From the NCBI GenBank assembly GCA_949130495.1, contig OX422219.1:263423111-263487110 (forward strand): 64,000 nt of DNA, in the 5' to 3' direction. Positions within the stretch are counted from its first letter, which is position 1. Every line of letters begins with the position of its first letter. The notes under the pieces are model-generated. The model ran no database searches. It was not told where the DNA came from and saw only the letters and a program-made list of their open reading frames with translations. This stretch comes from Sambucus nigra (taxonomy: Eukaryota; Streptophyta; Magnoliopsida; Dipsacales; Adoxaceae). Shown one piece after another: positions 36,918 through 47,943 of this stretch. Both the position numbers and the translations under genes were made by a program.

Positions 36918-37136
36918 AGGTCTCTGTGGCTCCTGGCGAGCACCCTGCTGCTGCTGTTGTGGGGCCCTGCCCCTATCAGGACAATCCTGCTTCTTATGGC
37001 CAGTCTTGCCACAAGTAAAGCACTTCCCTGGGAAGTTCCCTCCCCTCTGCCCCTGCTGTCCCCGGCCCTGGTGGCCGTTACCATTCCTCCCTTGGCCCTG
37101 CTGGCCCTGATGAAATTGCTGCCCATTCTGTCCCTG
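36918..37136 (-). pseudogene. Tekay Gag zinc-knuckle linker after the first stop
   Basis: Same frame as gag and pol. Encodes a Q/G-rich stretch, then the CCHC knuckle [14 protein letters not shown] at 37022-36981 and a poly-Q run. The knuckle binds element RNA. It lies downstream of the TAG at 37139-37137, so the gag product ending there would lack it. Confidence 0.88.
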
Positions 37137-38075
37137 CTAGCCCTGATGGCCGTTTGGACCCTGATGGCCCTGGCGGAAACCTCCCTGTCCCTGCCTGTAG
37201 TTCCCTGACCGGAACCTCTTATTGTCCCCCTGCTGGGTACCCTGCTCAGTCTGTCTCTGCCCCTGACCGGTCTGTGCCCCGCTGGCACCATGCCCTCCAG
37301 TCCTGCCCTGATGGCTAGACTCCCCTGACCGCTTGCCCTCGGCCATATGAAAACGGTGGTCCTGGCAGTGTAGTAATGCAGCGTTAACCACATCAGAATA
37401 CGTGGCCAACGATAGGTTCCCTAGCAGATGCTGACGGATCCTCCAATTCAACCCATCAGTGAACTTCTCTATCTTCTTCTTCTCTGTTGGAATCTCGTCT
37501 GGAACGATATTCAACAGGTTAGTGAACTCGGCCTCATACTCGGCCACTGTCTTGCCCTCCTGCTTCAAACTCATCAGCTTCCTCCTCATCTCTGTATGAA
37601 CTGCGGACGGAAAATACTTGCGGTCGAACCGCACCCAGAACTCCTGTATCGTGAGGGTATCCCTCTCCTCTGCGGTGGTAATAGACTCCCACCACTGTAA
37701 CGCAGATCCAACTAGATTGAAAGTAGCTAGCACCTGTTTCTGAACATCAGTGCACTCATGTATCCTCAAATGCCTCTGCATGTCCTTCCTCCATTGGCTC
37801 GAGATAACCACATCTGAGCTTCCAGCAAACTCTGGTGGATGCGCTTTCTGAAAAGCGTCACGTACACGTTCCCAAGCAGACGGGAATGCATTAACCTGTA
37901 CTGGCGCGGCAACCGGCGCCTGCGGTGGTGCCTGCTGAATCACGGTAATCGCAGCATTTACCGCTTGGGCTACTATAGCAGCAACCTCAGCGGCGTTCAA
38001 CATGCCCTGAACTGGAGCGGGCTGTGGTTCGGGTGTGGCATTCCTGGGAACTCGTCGTGCACGTCGTGGAGGCAT
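37137..38075 (-). pseudogene. Tekay gag, ended by a premature TAG
   Basis: MPPRRARRVPRNATPEPQPA is the likely start (Met at 38075; an upstream in-frame Met at 38090 is also possible). The capsid-type domain is visible: AWERVRDAFQKAHPPEFAG, DVQKQVLATFNLVGSALQWW and FWVRFDRKYFPSAVHTEMRR. A Q/G-rich tail with repeated GHQG motifs ends at TAG 37139-37137, consistent with a CAG-to-TAG change inside the repeat. Gag forms the virus-like particle. Confidence 0.9.
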
Positions 38076-38245
38076 CTGAAATGAGAACAAAGTTTATAAG
38101 TCTACAGATAAACTTTAAAATAGCTGAAGAACGAAACGTTCACACAAAAAGAGTACAACAGTCCTAAAATATAGGGCTCTATATCAAAGGAAACGTAGCG
38201 GAAACATAATAGCCGTACAGATCCTAAAGGACACTAGAACCTGAT

Positions 38246-38257
38246 GCTCTGATACCA
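38246..38257 (-). promoter_or_regulatory. Tekay primer binding site (initiator tRNA-Met type)
   Basis: Minus strand reads tggtatcagagc, two bases after the 5' LTR end at 38260. This is the standard plant retrotransposon PBS for tRNA-iMet. The gag start lies about 170 bp downstream. Confidence 0.93.
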
Positions 38258-38259
38258 CC

Positions 38260-41248
38260 TGTGACACCCCGACTAATTAAACACCGGGTAGCTACTCCTT
38301 TATAAAATTAATTCAAAATGCCAAGTTGGCTCAGTTAATAGCATCACTGTCGAAAACATTTTAAAGATTACTAACCACCTAGTATTTAAAAAGTAAGTGC
38401 CAAATTTTATTAAATCTGATTAACATGCAACAAGAGTAATGAATAACTAAATAACACCATTCACCATACTGAAATAGAATGAATAATCATCACACTATGT
38501 AAATAAAACCTGGAGGAAAAACTCCTCAATACAAATCCCACAACTGATAAGTAAACTGAAATAATTAACTAAAACTGAATACTGAGCAATACATGCTAGA
38601 GTCTGAAAACTGAAATGTAAAAATGTCTAATAGAATTGGGCAACATGCCCTACAACTGGTAGATGCTGAGACTGGAATTCAAATGAGAGAAGCGTCTACA
38701 TGCAAATCCCTGTAGCTTCCACAAACAGCTACAGCTCGTCACCTGAATGAGAATCCTATGCTTGGTGTCCTTGTGGCTGGGCACCTAAAATGGTTTTACA
38801 AGAAAATATATTTGAAAGCAAATGGGTCAGAGCCCGAAAGTGGAAGTTATTTTTAAAAACCTGCAAGTGCTTTAAAAACATTTAAAACATTAAATGCAAA
38901 GTACATGTTAGGACGTACACTCGCATGATATTCTCACCTCTCGTCTAACTGTGCACTCCTAACGTAAGTACCCATCTATATCGACCCATATTACTAGCTA
39001 ACTGACAACATAACTAGCTAGACTGCCAAAGGTTCTACCCATATTACTCGGTTCCAATTAACGTAACAACGCTTGTAATAAAATAGAAGTTTAACGTAAA
39101 CTCAGTTACTAAATATGCCATTGATATAACTATCAGTTAACTCCTTAAATAACTCGAAACAATACCGTAATATTTTTACAACATTAACATGAGGATTTCC
39201 GGTAATTTAATGTATATTATTCATCTCATAAATATACAATACAAGCACCCCGCAATTTAAGCTGTAGTGCACACATACTCTGCTATCCATCCCGGTACAT
39301 CACGTACATAAGGATTACATATTCCGAATCTCTCAGGAATAGTTTACCGATAACAACATCACAAATAATGGAGGCGAACACAGTCACCATCACATGGGTC
39401 ACGCACATACCTACGCTCCCATGGTCAGCGGACTTATCAATATCACAATAAGTCTTTCTATGACCTATGTTCATCAAGGTACCAGTCTATATCCCCCCCG
39501 TAGGCACACAAGGATTAGAGGGTCCTAAGCGAACGAAACCTCCCGTGATAGCAAGTATGGTAGGTATGTCATACATACAATCCATATATCAATACTAAGT
39601 AAACACACATCTTAGTAATACCGCATTATATTCGTAGTACATATCGCATTCTCGTACTAACTAATTATCACAACTTATATTATTCCGGTTCATAATTATA
39701 CGTGCTATAATTCATCCTCACATCGTAGTAGTCACTCACGTCTCAACCCGAAAGATTCATTGAATATAACTCTCGTATATGATTTACTCATCCCAACAAC
39801 CCAAAAGTCCCAAATCAATCACTATATCATCAAAGGGATGCTAACTCTACCCTTGAACCATCTCCCGGAACTCCAAAAGTCAAAACAGTCCAAAAAGGGT
39901 CAAACTGTCAACTCGTTAGAAGTCTCGTTCGAACGAGGCTTCGAACGAGTTTGGACTGTCAGGTCGTTAGAAGTCTCGTTCGAACGAGGCTGTTCGAACG
40001 AGATCCCAGTTCGTTCGAACGAACTGACCCTTCTAACGATATCTCGTTCGAACGAGATATCGAACGAAAACCCCACTCGTTAATAACGACTGGTCAACTC
40101 GTTAGAAGCTCGTTCGAACGAGCTCGTTCGAACGACCTGGGGGCTGCTTCTAACGAGATGCCAGTTTCGGCCCAGATTTTTCCCCAATTCGTTTTTCACC
40201 ATTTATAACACTTCTAATCTCTCCCAAAGTCCATCCTAACAACGTTTTAGGGTCTATAATCAATACTAAACATATATAGTCACATCCTAACATGTTTCTA
40301 AGGGATCAATCCATCCAAATATTAATTTAATTTACACCTTTCTACACTTTTTCCAATTATCTCAAGAACATGAACCCTAACTACATATCATCATCAAATC
40401 CCAGAATTTAATTCGTTTTCTTTCCTTCTAATCACAATTATAATAAGGGAAATCATTTACCTATCATACTACATGCAATTCTCTTCACAATTTTTAAGTT
40501 CTAATCCTCAAACTACATGGTTTTCATTATCTTCCAAGAACAGTTGAAATTCATCAATTTCTAACATGGAGGAAACATTCTACGAGTTTAAATAAGATTA
40601 AAACACTTGCCTTGGTTTGATTTCTGGTTTTGATGAAGTTTCTGCAGAGTTTCCTCTCTCTCTCTCTCCTTCTCCAAGCTTTCTTCTCCAAAAGGCTATG
40701 GTGGCTAGGGTTTGCTTTGGGGAATTTATGAAAACCTAATTAATGAACCTCCGTAGCTTGTTGGGTTAATAAGGGTTGGTTAGGGTCAATCCTTATCAGA
40801 TTACAACTCTCAATTTTCGTCACTTTTAATTACCCAAAAATACCAAATTACTAAAATACCCTTTATAGTGCCGGGATGGCCTAAAAATACCCCGGGACCC
40901 AAACTATACCCCCGGCTAGTGTTTTCTGACTATCTCGACCCTTCCGGACGTGTTGGCGCACTCAAAACGACCATACGGATTATAGATTTTAAATTCACTT
41001 TTAATATCAAAATATTTCTACCGTGACGCGGCGGTCCCACGCGTCTCAACAAAATTTCTAAAATGCCGTATATAAATCCCACGACAAATTTTATAATACC
41101 AAGTACATATATAATCATATATGCACATACTCAAATACCAATTCGCATCACATTAGTATTATTATTAATCCGGATTAATTTCCAATAAATACGCAATTTA
41201 ATTAATTAATCCCAAAAATAAATATAGCCAAAAGTACGGGGTATTACA
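38260..41248 (-). repeat. Tekay 5' LTR (right copy)
   Basis: 2,989 bp, offset exactly 7,850 bp from the left LTR with no length change and about five transitions. The palindrome cluster is at 39927-40133. Confidence 0.95.
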
Positions 41249-42603
41249 CCTCATCAAGGATTTCATAAATTGCAAATCATCTCATTCCTCCATAATGGGT
41301 TGAATATAAATTCCAAACAACTAGTTAAAACCATGTGTGATGGTCCATTTGTCGACTTAGATGCCAACGATACTGAGCTTCACCTGAGGTATGTCGCCTA
41401 GACTACCCAGGCATGGGATACATCTGACCCTAGTGCTCATAATCGAACGCACCAAGCGAGAACCACTCCATCGGCGGCCAACCTATTTCACGTATAAAAG
41501 GATACTATGATGGCCAGTCGACTCGATCTACATGAGAAAGGAATGCGAGAAGTACTTGAGATATGTTCAAGAGGACCAACTGGCTCCATCCCGAACCCCA
41601 TTGAGAGGGTGTGTGCTATTTGTGAGCCGGGACATTCAACAGAGAAATGCCCGATGATACCCGCCTACAAAGCTATGATTCAAGAGTAAGTGAGTGGTGT
41701 AGGAGGATTTAAGGGTAATTTCGGTGCGTCGCACTGGAATTCTTACAACCCTTCATGGAAAAACCACCCTAGTTTTATCTATGGGTAACAAAATGCTGCG
41801 ATGAATCGTAATTCACATGTTGCCCCTCCCCCACCATCACACTTTCAACAAGCACCTCACATGCAGGACATGTGCAAGCACCACCACCTCCAGGGACATA
41901 TATCACTCCACCGCGGAGAAGTCTCGAGGATACGATAAACCAATTTATCAATTCCCATAATGCAACCACTGCTAGACATGAGTGCATGAACAATGATATA
42001 AACGTGACTATTTCAAAGATGCAATCATCGTTCAGTATCCAAGAGAAGGGCAAGTTTCCTGCCCATGGCCAAAGACCTACCCAAGGTCAAACTAGTGTTA
42101 GCTCCACCTCTACGGAGTATCAGGAGCAATGTCAAGTTGTGACCACTCTTTGTAGTGGGAGAGTCATTGATTTATCACCTCCTCCACATGACGCAACCAA
42201 AGACAAGGAGATTTTGCCCGGTACGAAAGAGGCCGAAGATGTCCCCTTGAAAGAGAGTGATAAAGAAGACACTATTGAGCCTGAGGTAGTAGTGAAACCA
42301 CCCTCCGCGGCACCATTTCCTCAAAGACTAGTTCCTTCCCACAAAGGAAATCACCGGGATGAAATGCTAGACGTGCTAAAGCAAGTAAAGTTAAATTTAC
42401 CTTTCCTCGATGCCATCATGCAGATTCCAGCTTATGCAAAAGTCATCAAGGAATTATTAACAGTGAAGAGGAAGATGAAGGTAAAGAAATATGTATTTCT
42501 AGCACAGAACGTGAGCTCCATTCTACTTAGTGATCTCCTGCCAAAATTCAAAGATCCCGGTGCACCCACCATTTCTTGCATCATTGGAGAAAATAAAATA
42601 TAA
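41249..42603 (+). pseudogene. Athila-like gag, second part
   Basis: Continues after the Tekay insertion with GFHKLQIISFLHNGLN, MCDGPFVDLDAND and, further on, CAICEPGHSTEKCP, a CCHC-type knuckle (41507-41689 frame). The longest frame, 41872-42603, includes the linker and the Athila pre-protease signature PFPQRLVPSHKGNH, LPFLDAIMQIPAYAKVIKELL, VSSILLSDLLPKFKDPGAP. Ends in TAA at 42601. Stops near 41400 and 41470 break the 5' part. Confidence 0.85.
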
Positions 42604-43340
42604 AAAGCCTTACTTAACTTGGGAGCAAGTGTCAATATTATCCCTTACGCCATCTATAGGCAACTCGATCTGGGCGACCTCAAGCTCACAAAGATCACTC
42701 TCCAATTGGCGGATTGAATTGTGAAGATCCCAAGAGGTATAGTTGAGGATGTGATCATCCAAGTTGACACTTTCTACTTTCCGGTAGATTCAGACATTTA
42801 AGACATAGAGCCCTCCTTCTCTTCGAGCAATTATGTCCCATTATTCTCGGGCACCCATTCTTAGATACGGCTAACGTAATAATCAATATTCTAAATGGGC
42901 AGATGCAACTCACCTTTAGGAATCTGACCTTAGAGACTAACATGTTCCATATAGCCCAACATACAGGGGAAGAAGATGATCTTCACACGATGAGCTTAAT
43001 CGATGAGATCGTAGAGGAGTACTTTAAGGAAAAATATTATGGAGGTGCCCTAGGGACATGCTTAGTGTCAATCCATGAGTGTGGGGGAGCATATACTGAA
43101 TTTGAGAAGGAAGTTGAGGGAGTTACTTGATGAGAGAGCTAGGGACGAGGACGCGAGAGATGTAAGTTGGGTTTTTCAATTCGAGGAGTTACCGCCGAGG
43201 AAGGCACGCATGCTTCCCTCCAGCGATAAATTTCCAACCCTCGAATTGAAGAAACTCACCTCCCATGTTAAATATGAATATCTAGCAAAGGATGAGACAT
43301 TTCATGTTCTTGTCTCCTCTAGCCTAGACGAAGAGTAGGA
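42604..43340 (+). pseudogene. Athila-like protease and pol linker
   Basis: Directly after the gag TAA, in frame: KALLNLGASVNIIPYAIYRQL. The retropepsin motif should be D-L-G-A-S but the Asp codon is aac (Asn), so the catalytic residue is lost. Follows IPRGIVEDVIIQVDTFYFPVD. A second frame, 43075-43338, carries the linker before RT (ELPPRKARMLPSS, KFPTLELKKLTSHVKYEYL). Confidence 0.8.
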
Positions 43341-43359
43341 GGGTTAGCTATTAGAGATT

Positions 43360-44930
43360 ATGAGGAAGCACCAAAGTGCTTTTGGTTGGTGTATTGCTAA
43401 TTTGAAAGGGATAAGTCCTTTGATTTGCACCCATAAGATCCACCTTGAAGAGGATGTAAATCCCTCTAGAGAAATGCAAAGAAGGCTAAACCCCAAAATG
43501 AAAGAATTGGTGAGGATCAAAATCATTATGTTATTGGATATCGGGATCTTATACCCAATCTCGGATAGCAAGTGGGTGAAGCCTATTCAAGTTGTCCCGA
43601 AGAAGTCAGGCATAACAGTGATTGAAAATGATAAAGGAGAGATAGTTACCCAACATACCACCACCGGGTTGCGCATTTGCATTGATTATCGGAAACTCAA
43701 TGCCGAAACTAGGAAAGACCATTTCCCCTTGCCATTTATTGATCAGATGCTTGAAAGAGTAACAGGCCACCCTTACTACTACTTCCTTGATGTTTATTAT
43801 GAATATAACCAAATTGAGGTAGATATACTTGATAGCAACCTTCACTTACCCCTTTGGTACGTTTGCTTACAAATCTATGCCATTCAGCTTAGGTAATGCA
43901 CCCGTGACCTTTCAAAGGTGCATGTCGGATATATTTAGTGACATGATTGAGAGAGGACTTGAAGTATTCATGGACGACTTTAGCATTTTTGGTACCTCTT
44001 TCGATCGTTGTCTGGCGAATCTGAAAAAAGTACTTACCTGATGTGTGGAGAAGAACTTAGTGCTAAATTGGGAGAAATGCCATTTTATGGTCACTAAGGG
44101 AATAGTTCTTGGCCACATAGTTTCATCCAAAGGGATTGAAGTTGATAGAGCTAAGATAGATGTCATAGCCGATATACCCACACCAAAATCACTCAAGGAT
44201 GTGCGGTCCTTCTTGGGCCACGCAAGATTTTATCGAAGGTTCATTAAGGACTTTAGCGCCATCGCTAGGCCCTTAAGTAACCTCCTTATGAAGGATACCC
44301 CATTCGAGTGTAATGAATCATGCCAAAGTGCTTTCGAAAAATTAAAAAGAATGCTTGTTTTCTCTCCCATCATGAAAGCACCGGATTGGTCCTTACCATT
44401 CGAGCTCATGTGTGATGCAAGTGATTTTGCAATAAGGGTTATTTTGGGCTAACGGAAGGCTAAAAAGGCTCACGTCATCTACTATGCTAGCCGGACTCTT
44501 ACTGGACCACAACTCAATTACTCCACTACGGAGAAGGAATTGCTAGCCGTAGTATTTGCCCTAGACAAATTTCGATCCTATCCCATTGGATCACCCATCA
44601 CTTGTTTCACTGACCACGCAACTCTCAAGTATCTACTTGTGAAGAAGGACGCAATGTTATGCCTCATAAGGTGGATCCTACTCCTACAAGAGTTAAATCT
44701 CTCCATCAAAGAGAAAAAAGGAGTAGAAAACGTCATTGCCGACCATTTATCACGGCTTTCGTTCGATGTACCTAGCGATCCGATACCCATAGATGAATAT
44801 TTTTGGGATGAGCAACTCTTTGCTACCTCTTTTCTGCCCTGGTTTGCGGACATAGTGAACTATCTTGTCACGGGGGTCGTCCCTCCCGAGTGGACACTAC
44901 AAGATAAGAAGAGGTTCATTACTTAGTCGC
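43360..44930 (+). pseudogene. Athila-like RT and RNase H (frameshifted)
   Basis: RT fingers and palm: AFGWCIANLKGISPLICTHK, RICIDYRKLNAETRKDHFPLP (43360-43896), then after a frameshift PFGTFAYKSMPFSLGNAPVTF, catalytic LEVFMDDFSIFG (about 43955-43990), and thumb VRSFLGHARFYRRFIKDFS (about 44200). RNase H: ELMCDASDFAIRVILG, then YSTTEKELLAVVFALDKFRS, TDHATLKYLL and IADHLSRL. Stops at 44039 and 44450 and a frameshift near 43830 inactivate it. Confidence 0.9.
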
Positions 44931-46115
44931 ACATGTTTTTCTATGATGAACCCTTCCTCTTTAAATATTACGCTGACCAAATCGTCCGACGGTACGTACC
45001 GGATGATGAGATATCGAAAGTCATCCAATTCTGTCATTAGGAAGCTTATGGAGGTCACTTTTCGACGAAAAAGATGGCCGCTAAGATTCTTCAAAGCAGT
45101 TTCTATTGGCCCTCAATATTCTGGGATGTGAGCAATTGTTGTAAATCTTGCGATGGGTGTCAAAGAATGGGAGCAATAACCCGACGAGACATGATCCCAT
45201 TAACCTCGATACTCATAATTGATATCTTTAACTGTTGGGGTATTGACTTCATGGGCCCTTTTTCCCCATCTTTTAGTTTCCTATACATCCTTGTCGCAGT
45301 GGACTATGTTTCTAAATGGGTGGAAGCCATAGCTATCGAGACAAATCACAACAAAATGGTTACACTTTCCCGCTTCGGTGCTCCGAAAGTGATAATTAGT
45401 GATAATGGCATGCACTTTTGCAATAGGCCATTCAAGAAACTCATGGGAAAGTATGGTGTCGTTCACAAGGTTGGAAAAACCTATTACCCAGAGACGAATG
45501 GGCATGCCAAATTAGAGAATTCGAAAATCAAGCACATCCTCGAGAAGATCGTCAATCCCAATCGGTAAGATTGGTCACTTCGATTGAATGATTCACTATG
45601 GGGCTACCGCACCGAATGCAAGAACCCACTCGGCATGTCCCTATTCCACTTTGTGTATGGAAAACCTTGTCGTCTTCCCCTCGAGTTAGAGCACAATGCC
45701 TATTGGGCCATTAAGAGATTAAATTACCATATAGACAAAGCCGGTGAAGCTCGTAAGCTTCAACTTAATGAGTTAGAGGAGATACGTAATGACGCATATG
45801 AGAATACCGAGATTGTAAAAACCCGGATGAAACTAGCACATGATAAGATTATTCGATGAAAAAAGTTTCAACCGGGACAAAAAGTGCTCCTCTATAACTC
45901 TCGGCTTCATTTATTTTCGGGTAAATTTCCATCTCGAGGGACTGGCCCATTCGTTGTAAAGAGCATATTCCCCCACGAAGCAGTAGAAGTGGAAGATTCC
46001 AAAGGGGGGACGCATTCAAAGTCAATGGATAGTGCCTAAATCTATATGTTGAGGCGTGCGTAGAATATATTGACACCATCTGGTTATCGGACCCTGTTTA
46101 CGGGGTCAAGTGAGC
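44931..46115 (+). pseudogene. Athila-like integrase
   Basis: The zinc domain H/H lies near 45040-45060 (CH, stop, EAYGGHF) and CKSCDGCQRMG at about 45145. Core: GIDFMGPF (45240), SDNGMHF (45400), then PETNGHAKLEN where the catalytic Glu of NGQAE is Lys (codon aaa). About eight residues are missing between ETNHNKMVT and RFGAPK. C-terminal FQPGQKVLLYNSRLHLF at 45865-45915 is typical. Stops at 45568 and 45857 and a frameshift near 46000. Confidence 0.88.
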
Positions 46116-46795
46116 TAATAATAAGAGGTCGTTGCACCCCCGATGCGTATGGGATGAAATCTTGTGTACAGTAGTAGTGTTTGACTTAGGATACTTTTGA
46201 GTTAGGGAGCACGAGTCATGATAGGGAGCGAGATAGCACACTTTTTAAGAGAGTTATCACGCATTTTGAGGGCTTGGTAGAGGATTTTCAGGGAACCCGA
46301 GGGTCTAGGTTATCGTAAGGGGCCATAAGCAAGTGATGAGGTATGGGAGAACACGTTGATTTTGAGATATGAGAGAAACCAATCTTCCAGACCAGCAAGG
46401 TACCCCAAACCACAGGGTGAACCGGTTCTAGGGGCTAACCGGTTCGGGGTACAGGCGAATCAGTTCGGGGGTACTTCCAGATTCTTCCCCCCTTTTCCAA
46501 ATTCACCCTCTTTTCCCCTTCCCTCCATTCATTTCCCCTACGAAAATTCACCCTCTAAAACTTCCCCCTACCAATTCACACTCCAAATTCACTCCCTCCA
46601 TTCACTCCCTCCATACCTATTCTCATTTCCCACCAAAAGTCACCCCCACTCACCTATAAATTCACCCTCCACCCCTCTCCATTTCTCACACTTCATTTCA
46701 CTCTCCCTCTCTTCTACAAAATATCCCCTTCATATCTATCTCTGTCTCTCTCACCACGTTGTGCCCCCACCAAGTAAACTTCCGTCCTTAAAAAT
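46116..46795 (+). promoter_or_regulatory. Putative internal promoter region before the env-like ORF
   Basis: Between integrase and the third ORF. Two aaccggttc-type motifs at about 46418-46445 resemble those in the LTRs, with a shared ccaaaccacaggg-like neighbour. Then comes a long pyrimidine-rich leader (46480-46790) with a TATA-like ctataaattc (tataaa at 46655-46660), 140 bp before the ATG at 46796. Promoter activity is inferred from composition only. Confidence 0.45.
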
Positions 46796-47943
46796 ATGAC
46801 GACACTACCATCCTTAATGACAAGGGTACGGGAGTATTTTGGTGCATCCAAGAATGTCATTGGGCGAACGCTATTTATCGGCCACTCTCCCAATTCATAT
46901 CGAGCGGTTTGTTAATTGGGAACAGCTCCCCAGCAAAGTCAACACCCTTTTCAACCGCTGGGGGTGGTGCTCATTTCTCTCTCCTACGAGCACCAAAGTT
47001 TTTTAATTTGAAATTTGCCAATTCTATGCGACGCTCGTTTGCAAATCCTCCACTCTTCACGAGACATATCTTGACGGCATTCGAATTCCATTTTTGGCCA
47101 CCATCATTACTCGTAAAATGAGAGAAAGAGGGGTTGTCCTCCCCATGCCCTTCATATATCCCACCAATGGTGGCCTCCGCACCAAAGCCAAATGTATCGC
47201 CTGCACCCGGGGAGGAATGGTTGCGCGATTCATTTCCAATAGGAGGCCTTTCGGACACGGTTCGATTCACGAACCTCATTGCATGTGGAGAAATCCACCA
47301 AACCACTAATGATTCGGTGGTCAGGCTACGTCACGCCAACTTCTTATACCATTTCCTCGACCCCAAGAGCATGATCAATTTGGCCCAGCTTTTTTACACG
47401 GACATCCTCCATGCCGCCTATGACGAGTGAGGAAAAGCAGCGCTCCCCTATGCCCACCTTATCATCGAACTTCTGATTGATGCCGAGGTGGACGATCTGA
47501 GGCAACAAGTCTGACTCCCTGCCCAATTGGAGCCACTTCCACCACCAGTAGTGAACAAAAATGAGGGTGTCCCATCCCGACTGTCCTATTCTCAATGAGG
47601 GTGCGGGGGAGGAAAAACAGGATGCCCCAATGAGGGATGTGGCGGAAGAAGAAGAGTATGATGGAGACGAGGATGACGACTTCGATTTTGAGCCCCCGGG
47701 TGCAAATTTTGATAGGCACCTTTTGGCGGTGGAAACCCGTTTGGACGGTTTCCTCACCCAATACAATCGAGACCAAGCGGCCTATCAATGGGATCAAGAG
47801 GCCTACCGAATATATATGAGCATGATCCATCGTCTCCAAGCCCATTTATACGAGCTCAACTTCGGTGGACTCCCTCCAACTTTCTTCTATGATCCATATG
47901 ATCCCAACGCACCCGACCCCTCCAATCCACCACCCCAATGAAG
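46796..47943 (+). pseudogene. Athila env-like third ORF (degraded)
   Basis: ATG at 46796: MTTLPSLMTRVREYFGASKN, stop at 46915. Later segments are in other frames: RFVNWEQLPSKVNTLFNRWGW, GGLSDTVRFTNLIACGEIHQ (47134-47430) and, at 47561-47941, an acidic stretch EEEEYDGDEDDDFDFE followed by FDRHLLAVETRLDGF and a P-rich end. This is the position and general layout of the Athila third ORF, historically called env-like. No confident transmembrane segments are seen. Decayed by several stops and frameshifts. Confidence 0.65.

Larger units (their letters stand above)
30410..41248 (-). mobile_element. Young Tekay/Del-type chromovirus (Ty3/gypsy)
   Basis: 10,839 bp with structurally complete ends: two 2,989-bp LTRs, exact TSD, PBS, gag-pol on the minus strand, PPT. 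The long LTR, RT sequence and a C-terminal chromodomain-like region place it in the Tekay/Del group. LTRs differ at about five positions, all transitions: 31238/39088, 31719/39569, 32351/40201, 32777/40627 and 33235/41085. That is about 0.17%, or roughly 65,000 years if 1.3e-8 substitutions per site per year is assumed. Gag-pol is a single frame broken by three stop codons. Confidence 0.95.

Noticed and set aside
36487..37393. Alternative frames over Tekay gag-pol (36677-37393 and plus-strand 36865-37208)
   Set aside because: They are shadows of the GC-rich Q/G and P-rich gag tail; the real frame carries the CCHC knuckle and protease.
47344..47845. Minus-strand ORFs over the Athila third ORF
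   Set aside because: The plus-strand frames carry the expected order and acidic/proline-rich tail; the minus frames are their shadows.
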